The position numbers were made by a program, and so were the translations under genes. The notes beneath the pieces were generated by a model. It had not been told where the DNA came from. It did no database searches and saw only the letters and a list, made by a program, of their open reading frames with translations. A stretch of DNA of 19,699 nt from Patescibacteria group bacterium (GTDB lineage Bacteria; Patescibacteriota; Minisyncoccia; Phycocordibacterales; UBA12445), in assembly GCA_022710205.1 (NCBI GenBank), contig JAKLHJ010000008.1:1-19699 (forward strand). The letters are read 5' to 3'. Positions 13,703 through 19,699 of the stretch are shown here, piece after piece; positions within the stretch are counted from its first letter, which is position 1; the number at the start of each line of letters is the position of its first letter.

Positions 13703-15906
13703 TCACCAACCATTATAAGATTTTTAGTCTTATTTCCAAAATGGTTATTCACAATCTCCCAAACTTCCTCTGTAACAAAAGGCATAAACGGGTGTATAAG
13801 TTTTAGAGAGGTCTCCAGAACAGTTTTTAGCATCCAACGGGTTTCGTTCGCCTTACCGCCGTTCAGCTTCTCTTTTGAATCTTCAATTATTTTGTCAGCG
13901 AATACGTGCCAGAAGTATTGGTATATTTCCTCGGCGGCTATGTGAAGCCTGTCGTTTTCTATATTCGCCGTGGCCTGTTTTGCCACGTTCTTGAGTTCAG
14001 CCAGGATAGCTTCGTTCTCGGGGGAGAACTTTTCCGGTTTTTCTCCCAGATTTTCACTGTTTACGTTGGAAAGCACGAAGCGAGCCACGTTCCAGATCTT
14101 GTTGGCGAAATGTTTTTGTCCTTTTATCTTATCTTCGTAGATTCTGGTATCTGTCCCGGGTCCCGCACCAATGACAAGGGCGATTCTGGCTGCATCTGCG
14201 CCATATTTATCGGCGATGACTATGGGGTCGATGCCGTTTCCGAGAGACTTGCTCATCTTTCTTCCCTGCGCATCGCGCACCGTTCCGTGAAGATAAACTT
14301 TTTTGAATGGGATATCACCTAGAATATATCCGGTCATAAGTATCATTCTGGCTACCCAGAAGAATAATATTTCGTATCCTGTCTCCAGAATGTCCGTCGG
14401 GTGATAAATTCTAAGGTCTTCTGTTTTCTCCGGCCATCCAAGCACGCTGAAGGTCCAAAGTCCCGACGAGAACCACGTGTCTAGGGTGTCTGAGTCTTGC
14501 GTCCAGCCTTCTCCTTCCGGAGCGTTTATCCCGCAATAAATTTCCTCCCCCTTATACCAAACAGGGATTCTGTGTCCAAACCATATTTGTCTGCTGATGC
14601 ACCAGTCGCGCAAGTTCTCTATCCAGTGGAAGTATGTTTTCTTGAAATGATCCGGGACGATGTTTATTTGGCCGTTCTCAACGGTTTTCTTCATTATCTC
14701 TTTGAGTGTCGTATCGGAGCCGGAGGGGATGCCGTCTATTTTAGAATCGGCAAGAGTAAATTCTTTGTTAACATTGAGGAACCACTGCAGTTTTGGTAAT
14801 GGCTCGATTATTCCGCCCGTTCTTTCTGCAGTAGAAATATTCTGGCTAACTTCTTCCTCTTTCTCCAAAAGACCTTCTTGCCTTAGCCATTCGACTACGA
14901 TCTCTCTGGCTTCTGTTGTTTTCTTTCCTTTAAGCAGGGGAGCATCAACCATCATTTTCGCGTATTCATTGATGACTTGCGGACGAGGAAGGTCGTGTCT
15001 TTCGGCGATATCCCAGTCTGTCATGCTATGGGCCGGAGTAACTCCAAGCGCGCCCGTTCCGAATTCCTTGTCTACCGTTTCGTCGGCGACAATCTTTACG
15101 TGTATATGAACACCGGCGAAATTAGCATCATATTCTTTTCCGACAAATTTCTTATATCTTGGATCGTCCGGATGAACAGCTACTGCGGTATCACCGACTT
15201 TTGTTTCCGGCCTCGTTGTGGATATGGAAATAGGGAAATCTTTTGAATACTTGAATGTGTAGAACTTAGCCTTTCGCTCTTCGTAAACGACCTCATCATC
15301 GGATACAGTTGTTTGTCCTTTTGGATCCCAGTTTACGATCCTGTGGCCTCTATATATGAGCCCCTCATCATACATTTTTTTGAAAGCTGTCCTGACGGCG
15401 AGATTTCTTTTCTCATCAAGGGTGTATGCCTCTCTGCTCCAGTCGACAGAAACGCCCATAGTCTTCATCTGGTTTACTATTGTATCGTGCGAGTCTTGCG
15501 CGAATTTTTCTACGCGTTTCAAAAATTCCTCACGTCCCAGATCGTGTCTGTTTTTGCCCTCTTCTTTATATATTATTTTTTCTACTTTTGATTGTGTGGC
15601 AATGGCGGCATGGTCTGTGCCCGGAACCCAGAGCGTTCTCTTGCCTCTCATTCTGTTAAATCTTACCAAGATATCTTCGACGGTAAGCATAAGCGCGTGA
15701 CCCATGTGAAGAGTTCCTGTAACGTTCGGAGGAGGAAGCACCATAGAGAAAACCGGTGCATCAGCTTTAGTGACGCCCTTTTTTATACACTCGTCGGGAT
15801 TGAAAAGACCGCTGTCTTCCCAAATTTTATAAATTTTTGACTCGGTGTTTTTTGATTCATAAGGCTTTAGAAGTCGTTCGTCAATATTTGGTTGTTTGTT
15901 TTCCAT
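13687..15906 (-). CDS. valS: Valine-tRNA ligase, short form without the C-terminal arm
   Basis: A 739-residue class I aminoacyl-tRNA synthetase charging tRNA-Val. The HIGH-type motif is HMGH at 67-70 within PPPNVTGTLHMGH. The editing (CP1) domain runs over about 190-330 with STTRPET and the GTGALGVTPAH segment. KMSKS is near residue 550 (GRKMSKSLGNG). The anticodon-binding helical domain follows (FANKIWNVARF to HPFMPFVTEEVWE). The protein ends shortly after, at GEWPEA, so the long coiled-coil tRNA-binding arm of E. coli (951 residues) and Bacillus (880) enzymes is missing. The frame is clean and overlaps prsW, so this is a natural short form, not a broken gene. tsaD is 25 nt upstream. The cognate tRNA-Val lies about 2 kb away. 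Confidence 0.96.
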   Translation of the reverse strand: MENKQPNIDERLLKPYESKNTESKIYKIWEDSGLFNPDECIKKGVTKADAPVFSMVLPPPNVTGTLHMGHALMLTVEDILVRFNRMRGKRTLWVPGTDHAAIATQSKVEKIIYKEEGKNRHDLGREEFLKRVEKFAQDSHDTIVNQMKTMGVSVDWSREAYTLDEKRNLAVRTAFKKMYDEGLIYRGHRIVNWDPKGQTTVSDDEVVYEERKAKFYTFKYSKDFPISISTTRPETKVGDTAVAVHPDDPRYKKFVGKEYDANFAGVHIHVKIVADETVDKEFGTGALGVTPAHSMTDWDIAERHDLPRPQVINEYAKMMVDAPLLKGKKTTEAREIVVEWLRQEGLLEKEEEVSQNISTAERTGGIIEPLPKLQWFLNVNKEFTLADSKIDGIPSGSDTTLKEIMKKTVENGQINIVPDHFKKTYFHWIENLRDWCISRQIWFGHRIPVWYKGEEIYCGINAPEGEGWTQDSDTLDTWFSSGLWTFSVLGWPEKTEDLRIYHPTDILETGYEILFFWVARMILMTGYILGDIPFKKVYLHGTVRDAQGRKMSKSLGNGIDPIVIADKYGADAARIALVIGAGPGTDTRIYEDKIKGQKHFANKIWNVARFVLSNVNSENLGEKPEKFSPENEAILAELKNVAKQATANIENDRLHIAAEEIYQYFWHVFADKIIEDSKEKLNGGKANETRWMLKTVLETSLKLIHPFMPFVTEEVWEIVNNHFGNKTKNLIMVGEWPEA

Positions 15907-15931
15907 GGGTTAAATAATATCAAAAACGCGG

Positions 15932-17098
15932 CTATTTAAGAAGCAGGTTGCCTTCTGCTTTTATCCTTTTAATTAAAGGTAGGCTGAACACCGGTTTTTT
16001 CTTTTGCGCGCGGAAGTATCCGGCTATGCCTATCATTACCGCATTATCCACGGACAAGGAGCTTTCCGGTATAAGTAGCTCTGTGTCGGCAAGATCTTTT
16101 TTAATCATTTCCGTTAAAGAGACGCGAAGTTTTTTGTTTGCAGAGACGCCTCCTCCTATTACTAGTGACTTCGCCTTAAATTTATTTATGGCCTTTTTTG
16201 TTTTTGAAACCAGTGTATCTATTACCGCTTGTTCAAATTCGAAAGCAAACTCTTTCTTAAGCTCGTCGGTAAGCTCCGCCAACTCTTTTGCTTTATAAAG
16301 CACGGATGTTTTTAGTCCGGAGAAAGAAAAATCAAAGTCGTCTGAATTTATCATCGGGCGAGGGAATTTTATTCCGGTTGAATTTTTAATATCAAAAGTT
16401 TCCGCGAGTTTGGATATTTTCGGTCCACCCGGGTAGGTGAGGCCGAGTATTCTCGCAACCTTATCGAACGCTTCACCCGCGGCGTCGTCTCTTGTGCTAC
16501 CGAGTATTTTGTATTTCATCCAGTCTTTCATAAGCACCAGTTCCGTGTGTCCGCCGCTTACAAGCAGGGCGATGGACGGGAATTTTATTCCTCTCGTTTT
16601 TTTCTCTGCAAGCAGGCTTGATAGCGCGTGGCCCTCCATGTGATTTACCGGGACGATCGGTTTTTTCCAGCAAAGAGAAAGCGCTCTTGCCATGTTTACG
16701 CCAACCCATAGTGCTGGCTCAAGTCCCGGACCGTAAGTTACGGCGATGGCATCTATTTTAGGGATCTCTATCTCGGGAAGTAAAAGTTCCATGTTTTTAA
16801 GTAGCTCCGGTTCTTTTTCTAATATCTTATGAAGTTCTCCTGGAAGAGTTTTTTCTTTCGCGGCCGTTTTTAAAAGGCCTGCTTTTTCCAGTGATGCCTC
16901 AAGAAGGGGAACCAGGTTTATAGAATGTTCTCTCTTTGCTAAAAAGGGGACCACTCCCTGCCATTTTGCATGAAGTTCTATCTGGGAATGGGTTTGGCTG
17001 GATAGCACCTTAAAAGAAGGCTTTTTAAGCCCTCCATTGGCTTCTATTATTGCTATGGCTGTATCGTCACAGCTTGTTTCTATGGCCAAAATTTTCAT
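15932..17098 (-). CDS. tsaD: tRNA N6-adenosine threonylcarbamoyltransferase TsaD
   Basis: With its partners this enzyme transfers threonylcarbamoyl onto A37 of tRNAs that read ANN codons (t6A). It has 388 residues. The ASKHA fold opens with ILAIETSCDDTAIAI. The metal site HxxxH is His153 and His157 in NHMEGH. SGGHTEL is at 181-187, the RDDAAGEAFDKVAR signature at 203-216, GGGVSAN at 315-321, and Asp351 in DNAVMIG completes the metal ligands. It is about 50 residues longer than the E. coli protein, mainly through a charged helical insert at about 76-113. It is the first gene of the operon tsaD-valS-prsW-hsp20. tsaC lies about 1 kb away on the same strand. tsaB and tsaE are not in the window. 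Confidence 0.95.
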   Translation of the reverse strand: MKILAIETSCDDTAIAIIEANGGLKKPSFKVLSSQTHSQIELHAKWQGVVPFLAKREHSINLVPLLEASLEKAGLLKTAAKEKTLPGELHKILEKEPELLKNMELLLPEIEIPKIDAIAVTYGPGLEPALWVGVNMARALSLCWKKPIVPVNHMEGHALSSLLAEKKTRGIKFPSIALLVSGGHTELVLMKDWMKYKILGSTRDDAAGEAFDKVARILGLTYPGGPKISKLAETFDIKNSTGIKFPRPMINSDDFDFSFSGLKTSVLYKAKELAELTDELKKEFAFEFEQAVIDTLVSKTKKAINKFKAKSLVIGGGVSANKKLRVSLTEMIKKDLADTELLIPESSLSVDNAVMIGIAGYFRAQKKKPVFSLPLIKRIKAEGNLLLK

Positions 17099-17233
17099 TG
17101 ATTTATTGGATAAAATCTAGCAGATTTTGGCAAATTTTGAAAGAAGAGGGGGCTACCTAGTCTTTGTTGCTTTTGTTGCAATTTTAGTGTTATCTTGTGT
17201 GGAGACAATAATTTTTAAAAGGGGTGAGGTTAT

Positions 17234-17653
17234 ATGTTTATTAGACCTTTGAAAATCCAGGATGAATCTCAGGTGGTTGCATTGATGGAGAATTTCCTTT
17301 TCCTTACCAAGAAAGAGGTGCTCTTTAACGCGGCTGAGTGCTTGAACGATAGTAACGTTCACGGGCTTGTGATTGAGGACAACGGGAACGTCGTCGGACA
17401 CGGGGCCCTGGTTGTGTCTCGTATTCCCAGCAAGGGACTCTACGGCATTGTCCACGATGTTGTCGTTAGCGATCAGTATCGCGGACAGGGTCTCGGCAGA
17501 AAGCTTGTGAATGAACTTGTCGATCTGGCGCGTTCTCTCAAGCTGCCGCTTATTGTCCTCACTTCGAATAAGGCTCGCGTCGCCGCGAGAAATCTCTATG
17601 AGTCGATCGGTTTTGTCGAGAAGGATACCGGATTCTTCGAGATGGTGTTGTAA
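17234..17653 (+). CDS. GNAT-family N-acetyltransferase
   Basis: A 139-residue single-domain GNAT. It begins with the usual FIRPLKIQDE strand-helix. Motif A is complete: VHDVVVSDQYRGQGLGRKLV at about 75-94, with RGQGLG as the acetyl-CoA pyrophosphate loop. The C terminus has AARNLYESIGFVEKD, the motif B signature. The acceptor substrate cannot be told; the overall look resembles amino-acid N-acetyltransferase/ArgA-like or small-molecule GNATs. A GGGGTGAGG ribosome-binding site lies 5 nt before the ATG, unlike most genes here. It stands alone between tsaD (divergent) and tRNA-Val, and its codons are richer in C and G at third positions than the neighbouring tsaC and receiver genes, so recent transfer is possible. 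Confidence 0.88.
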   Translation: MFIRPLKIQDESQVVALMENFLFLTKKEVLFNAAECLNDSNVHGLVIEDNGNVVGHGALVVSRIPSKGLYGIVHDVVVSDQYRGQGLGRKLVNELVDLARSLKLPLIVLTSNKARVAARNLYESIGFVEKDTGFFEMVL

Positions 17654-17659
17654 TGTTTT

Positions 17660-17684
17660 GGCCGCACAATGTGCGGCCTTTTTT
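17660..17684 (+). terminator. Terminator of the GNAT gene
   Basis: GGCCGCAC (17660-17667), AAT loop, GTGCGGCC (17671-17678), then six T. Confidence 0.92.
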
Positions 17685-17692
17685 GTTGGGGG

Positions 17693-17705
17693 GGGCGACA
17701 CAGGA
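17693..17705 (-). repeat. Distal sense copy of the tRNA-Val acceptor end
   Basis: On the minus strand TCCTGTGTCGCCC repeats the last 13 bases of the tRNA-Val body (T-stem 3' strand plus acceptor). Together with CGATTCCT at 17747-17754 it makes a nearly complete second sense copy of the tRNA 3' end, split by about 41 nt that contain a small hairpin (TCGCC/GGCGA). Confidence 0.7.
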
Positions 17706-17746
17706 TTTTCGCCTACGGCGACAGTATGGGTTTCCGATATTTTAGA

Positions 17747-17875
17747 AGGAATCGCTCACAAGTTACTAAGATTTTTATTTCGCCTTGCTTATAAAAATCA
17801 AAGTACTTGCGAGCCCGCCTCGTCTCCCTTTCTTGCAGAAAGGGGCCCGACTGCGGCCTTCGATTCCTGTGTCGC
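17747..17875 (-). repeat. tRNA-Val-linked inverted copy and three-way-junction element
   Basis: The tRNA-Val 3' end is copied in inverted form (17 nt perfect, 17859-17875). Read on the minus strand, P1 is AGGAATCG (17868-17861) with CGATTCCT (17754-17747). P2 is GCC-GCA-GTC (17857-17849) with GAC-GA-GGC (17824-17817). P3 is GCTCGC (17814-17809) with GTGAGC (17759-17754), extended by AAGT/ACTT and capped by GATTTTTAT/ATAAAAATC. The P2 cap is identical over 26 nt to that of the tRNA-Gly element (11299-11324). No gene lies between the GNAT terminator and tRNA-Val. Confidence 0.85.
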
Positions 17876-17879
17876 TCCT

Positions 17880-17928
17880 ACAAAACGAAAACCACCCAAT
17901 TGCTTACGCAATTGGGTGGTCGTTTTGT
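17880..17928 (-). terminator. Trailer hairpin/terminator of tRNA-Val
   Basis: ACCACCCAATTGC (17891-17903) pairs perfectly with GCAATTGGGTGGT (17908-17920) over a 4-nt loop, extended by ACAAAACG (17880-17887) with CGTTTTGT (17921-17928). On the minus strand the 3' side reads TTTTCGTTTTGT, usable as a terminator tail. It continues base pairing into the tRNA 3' end and its inverted copy. Confidence 0.75.
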
Positions 17929-18001
17929 GGGCGACACAGGAATCGAACCTGTGACCTTTACAATGTCAATGTAACGCTCTAACCATCTGAGCTAGTCGCC
18001 C
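17928..18001 (-). tRNA. tRNA-Val (anticodon GAC)
   Basis: On the minus strand acceptor GGGCGAC pairs with GTCGCCC. The D arm is GCTC/GAGC. The anticodon arm TTACA-TTGACAT-TGTAA gives GAC, reading GUC and GUU. The T arm is ACAGG-TTCGATT-CCTGT. The discriminator is A at 17928. CCA is not encoded. It starts 26 nt after the tsaC stop and is probably cotranscribed with it. Confidence 0.95.
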
Positions 18002-18027
18002 TTTAACTTAAACATTTAACCCCTTTT

Positions 18028-18579
18028 TTATATTTTTCGCAAGTCTACTTTTTTGCTTTCTTTGTTGGCTTTTTCTCCCTCATACACTATATAGTCTACT
18101 GAGTTGAGAGTGCCGCTATCAACGTCTTCCATTCTTCTCATATATGATTGACCGCTTTTGTTGACTGAGGTTGTTATGAATGGGACACCGGCCTTTTGTA
18201 TAATTTTTGTAAACCAGTGTTTGGGGATACGAACGCCTAAAGAATCGTCTGCCGGATTAACTTCTTCGCTTACACAGGCCGTGTTTTTTCTGTCCAAAAA
18301 TAGCGTTAATGGACCGGGTAATTTTTTTGTCCATTCTTCTATTTTTTTATTAAAAACAAAATTATCTTTTATCCATTTTTTATTTGGGGCTATTACAGAA
18401 AACGGCTTAAGCTCCCTTTCTTTAATCGTTCTTATTTTTGCTACAGAGGTGCTCTTTTTTGCATTAGCGCCGATACCGTAAATGGTGTCGGTAGGGTATA
18501 TGAATATCTTGCCGGCTTTAATTTCCCGAATTATTTTTTCTTCATTATTTTTTATATACTTTTTGTCGATAATTTTCAT
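18028..18579 (-). CDS. tsaC: L-threonylcarbamoyladenylate synthase (TsaC/YrdC family)
   Basis: This enzyme makes threonylcarbamoyl-AMP from threonine, bicarbonate and ATP, the first step of t6A synthesis, whose product TsaD uses. It has 183 residues, one YrdC domain. Motifs: YPTDTIYGIG at 28-37, IKERELKPFSV at 52-62 (the KxR...KP signature), LPGPLTLFL at 87-95, and ITTSVNKSGQ at 135-144 (the ATSANxSG motif). The end, SKKVDLRKI, stands where ST(V/I)VDL is usual, so the ST is replaced by SK. The Sua5 C-terminal extension is absent. Upstream is a 102-nt divergent intergenic region shared with the receiver gene. Downstream is tRNA-Val. No Shine-Dalgarno is visible before the ATG. Confidence 0.92.
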   Translation of the reverse strand: MKIIDKKYIKNNEEKIIREIKAGKIFIYPTDTIYGIGANAKKSTSVAKIRTIKERELKPFSVIAPNKKWIKDNFVFNKKIEEWTKKLPGPLTLFLDRKNTACVSEEVNPADDSLGVRIPKHWFTKIIQKAGVPFITTSVNKSGQSYMRRMEDVDSGTLNSVDYIVYEGEKANKESKKVDLRKI

Positions 18580-18602
18580 ATATCGAATAGATCATTAGAA
18601 AA

Positions 18603-18669
18603 TAACACACACTTATTGACCGCGCAAGGTTTATTGATTATCAATCGTTTGTGTTAGAATATATATAAT
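18603..18669. promoter_or_regulatory. Divergent promoter region of tsaC and the receiver gene
   Basis: Contains a perfect palindrome ATTGAT-T-ATCAAT (18633-18645), two direct TTATTGA copies (18613-18619, 18631-18637) and outer inverted words TAACACA/TGTGTTA. For the plus strand, TATTGA (18632-18637) and TAGAAT (18655-18660) are 17 nt apart, and a perfect TATAAT follows at 18664-18669, 12 nt before the ATG at 18682. The palindrome overlaps the -35 and could be an operator; no regulator is identified. Confidence 0.45.
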
Positions 18670-18681
18670 TAATTTTTGTAT

Positions 18682-19053
18682 ATGAAAGTTTTAATTGTAG
18701 AAGATGATCCTTTGCTGGTAGAAATGGTAAAGGCTAAATTAAAGAAGGACGGTTACGAAGTTTTTTCCGCCTTTAACGGGGAAGAGGGTCTGTGCCGTGT
18801 CAAAGAATGTTTTCCTGACGTGATAATTCTTGATATCAATATGCCGATAATGAACGGATTTGAACTTCTTAAAATATTAAAGAAAGACAACGTTTTCCAA
18901 AAAATACCCGTTATTTTATTCTCAAGCACGGGAGACAAAGAAGACAATCTTGAAATGGGCAAGCGGCTTGGAGCTAGCGGGTTTTTGGTAAAATCTCAGC
19001 TGTCTCTGAACGATATACCCGCGAAAATAAAAGAGGTTATCGGGCAAAAATAA
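18682..19053 (+). CDS. Single-domain response regulator (CheY-like receiver)
   Basis: A 123-residue stand-alone receiver domain with no output domain. The acidic pocket is Asp8 and Asp9 (IVEDD), the phosphoacceptor is Asp51 (VIILDINMP), the switch Ser/Thr lies near 82 (LFSST) and the conserved Lys is Lys104 (FLVKS). The sequence NMPIMNGFELL after Asp51 is typical of CheY/PilH/DivK-like proteins. Such receivers pass phosphate between kinases or act by protein contact, for example on motility or pili. No histidine kinase is in the window. ATG at 18682 is chosen over a TTG two codons upstream because it gives the canonical MKVLIVEDD start. A perfect TATAAT lies 12 nt before it. Confidence 0.93.
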   Translation: MKVLIVEDDPLLVEMVKAKLKKDGYEVFSAFNGEEGLCRVKECFPDVIILDINMPIMNGFELLKILKKDNVFQKIPVILFSSTGDKEDNLEMGKRLGASGFLVKSQLSLNDIPAKIKEVIGQK

Positions 19054-19065
19054 GAAAAATAATAT

Positions 19066-19191
19066 GGCGGGGATTATCATAACCCCGCAAAAGAGCATCT
19101 CCGGGCGCTCATTGACCGGCTGAAGGTTTTTGCCGCAAACTTCAGAAGGTCGGAGATTGCGGTGGAATGGAAACCCGGTGGCGGCATATGA
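19066..19191 (+). other. GC-rich structured block between two small genes
   Basis: This block stands out from its AT-rich flanks. GCGGGG (19067-19072) pairs with CCCCGC (19083-19088), a possible terminator stem for the receiver gene but without a T-tail. Then ATCTCC (19097-19102), GACC (19114-19117), CTGAA and GTTT (19120-19129) pair in order with AAAC (19137-19140), TTCAG (19141-19145), GGTC (19148-19151) and GGAGAT (19152-19157). One frame is open over 32 codons (19093-19188, ending TGA), reading EHLRALIDRLKVFAANFRRS and on, but it has no start codon. It may be an RNA or a gene remnant; undecided. Confidence 0.4.
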
Positions 19192-19210
19192 GGGAAATTT
19201 GGGGATTTAG

Positions 19211-19240
19211 ATAAAAGAAACCCCTCGGATGGGAGGGGTT
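19211..19240 (-). terminator. Terminator of the small hypothetical gene
   Basis: On the minus strand AACCCCTC (19240-19233) pairs with GAGGGGTT (19226-19219) over a 6-nt loop and is followed by TCTTTTAT. It lies right after the stop of the gene at 19245. Confidence 0.85.
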
Positions 19241-19244
19241 ATGT

Positions 19245-19556
19245 TTATGAATACTCTTTTCTCTTTTGGTGTATAACAGATATGGCGTGGATAACCACTT
19301 GATTCATGTCTAGTAATTCCAAAGTTACTTCTGATTCTATTTCTTTAGACAAATTATAATATTGGTCAGTTTTTTCTTCTAAGTTCTTGATTGTCATAAG
19401 AACCTTTGCCCGTATTTCTTCGGGCCTAGTATCTTTTCGTGAAAAAGTCCGATTGAAGAGATCTATGATTTTCAATATTTTGGTAATTTCTTCGTATGTT
19501 TCTTTTAAAAGAATAATCTTTCGATGTTCTTTATTGGCTGTAATTGTTTTATCCAC
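19245..19556 (-). CDS. Hypothetical helical protein, about 103 residues
   Basis: Start chosen at GTG 19556 because AAAGGAGG (complement of 19562-19569) lies 5 nt upstream, the best Shine-Dalgarno in the window. A TTG at 19580 would give 111 residues but would place this site inside the gene. The product, VDKTITANKEHRKIILLKET onward, is highly charged, rich in Glu, Lys and Ile, almost surely all helical with coiled-coil propensity, and has no signal or membrane segment. It ends VIHAISVIHQKRKEYS. No family is recognised. The promoter upstream has a consensus -35 and the gene has its own terminator, so it is a complete independent unit. Confidence 0.75.
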   Translation of the reverse strand: MDKTITANKEHRKIILLKETYEEITKILKIIDLFNRTFSRKDTRPEEIRAKVLMTIKNLEEKTDQYYNLSKEIESEVTLELLDMNQVVIHAISVIHQKRKEYS

Positions 19557-19591
19557 GATATCCTCCTTTTCAAATATCAAAATCTAACCAA

Positions 19592-19620
19592 AGGCTACTT
19601 ATTTTAAAGATGAATGTCAA
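19592..19620 (-). promoter_or_regulatory. Promoter of the small hypothetical gene
   Basis: Consensus TTGACA (complement of 19615-19620) and a weaker TAGCCT (complement of 19592-19597) with a 17-nt spacer, 22 nt before the ribosome-binding site. Confidence 0.55.
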
Positions 19621-19623
19621 GCA

Positions 19624-19699
19624 TGACCCTACAGAGAATCGGGGTCAAGTTTCTAATTCACTTCGTTCATAAGAACTTCCTCCCCGGACTCGCTGACAA
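19624..19699 (-). repeat. Possible fourth tRNA-linked element, diverged and cut by the window edge
   Basis: On the minus strand a GCGAG-TCC-GG word (compare GCGAGGCGG in the other cores) is followed by a hairpin (GGGG and AAGTT pairing with AACTT and CCCC). Then comes CGATTCTCTGTAGGGTCA, which looks like the T-loop, T-stem and acceptor 3' end of a tRNA. This follows the order P2 end, P3, distal sense tRNA copy. The GGC of P2 and the GNNNGC/GTNNNC of P3 are not kept, so the match is weak. Confidence 0.35.

Noticed and set aside
13743..13752. A TTATTCACA DnaA-box-like word
   Set aside because: It lies inside the valS coding sequence with no other boxes nearby, so it is most likely chance.
17511..17982. 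Plus-strand open frames running from the GNAT gene through tRNA-Val
   Set aside because: They cross the GNAT frame, a strong terminator, the repeat element and a tRNA; clearly not genes.

Overview
The window looks like a chromosome segment of a Patescibacteria/CPR bacterium, most likely Parcubacteria-like. This is inferred from gene content, not from a marker tree. Pointers are a class II ribonucleotide reductase, a polymerase-like membrane protein with C-terminal TPRs placed directly before MurJ, an RNHCP zinc-ribbon protein, a ValRS with no C-terminal arm, tRNAs that mostly lack an encoded CCA, and several promoters whose -10 box sits almost on the start codon. The standard genetic code fits all genes.

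Layout: 1-1002 holds the end of a C39-like peptidase and a PAP2 phosphatase. 1244-3559 is nrdJ. 3612-3945 (-) is RNase P RNA. 4051-8203 is a two-gene cell-envelope unit (O-antigen ligase-like/TPR protein, then murJ). 8291-10126 is lepA. A 35-residue membrane protein (-), a 139-nt imperfect palindrome and an ftsB/divIC-like gene follow. 10961-12309 carries an unrecognised structured RNA, tRNA-Gly(CCC), an RNHCP gene, tRNA-Arg(CCT), a small membrane protein and tRNA-Phe(GAA). 12553-17098 (-) is a compact tsaD-valS-prsW-hsp20 operon. 17234-17653 is a GNAT acetyltransferase. tsaC and tRNA-Val(GAC) lie at 17928-18579 (-), then a lone response-regulator receiver, a GC-rich structured block and a small hypothetical gene (-). 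Most genes serve translation and tRNA maturation (rnpB, lepA, valS, tsaC, tsaD, tRNAs) or the envelope and division (murJ, polymerase-like protein, PAP2, ftsB-like).

The most striking feature is a repeated element directly downstream of three tRNAs (Gly, Phe, Val). In each, the T-loop-to-acceptor 3' end of that tRNA is followed by a trailer hairpin, then an inverted copy of the same 3' end, then a conserved core, then a second sense copy of the T-arm strand. The core folds as a three-way junction with a constant GCC-GNA / GA-GGC helix and a constant GNNNGC / GTNNNC helix. The variable pairs covary between copies, and the closing helix is re-made each time from the adjacent tRNA. This looks like a family of structured elements, either mobile or regulatory, that I do not recognise from any described class. 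A possible fourth, diverged copy runs off the right edge.
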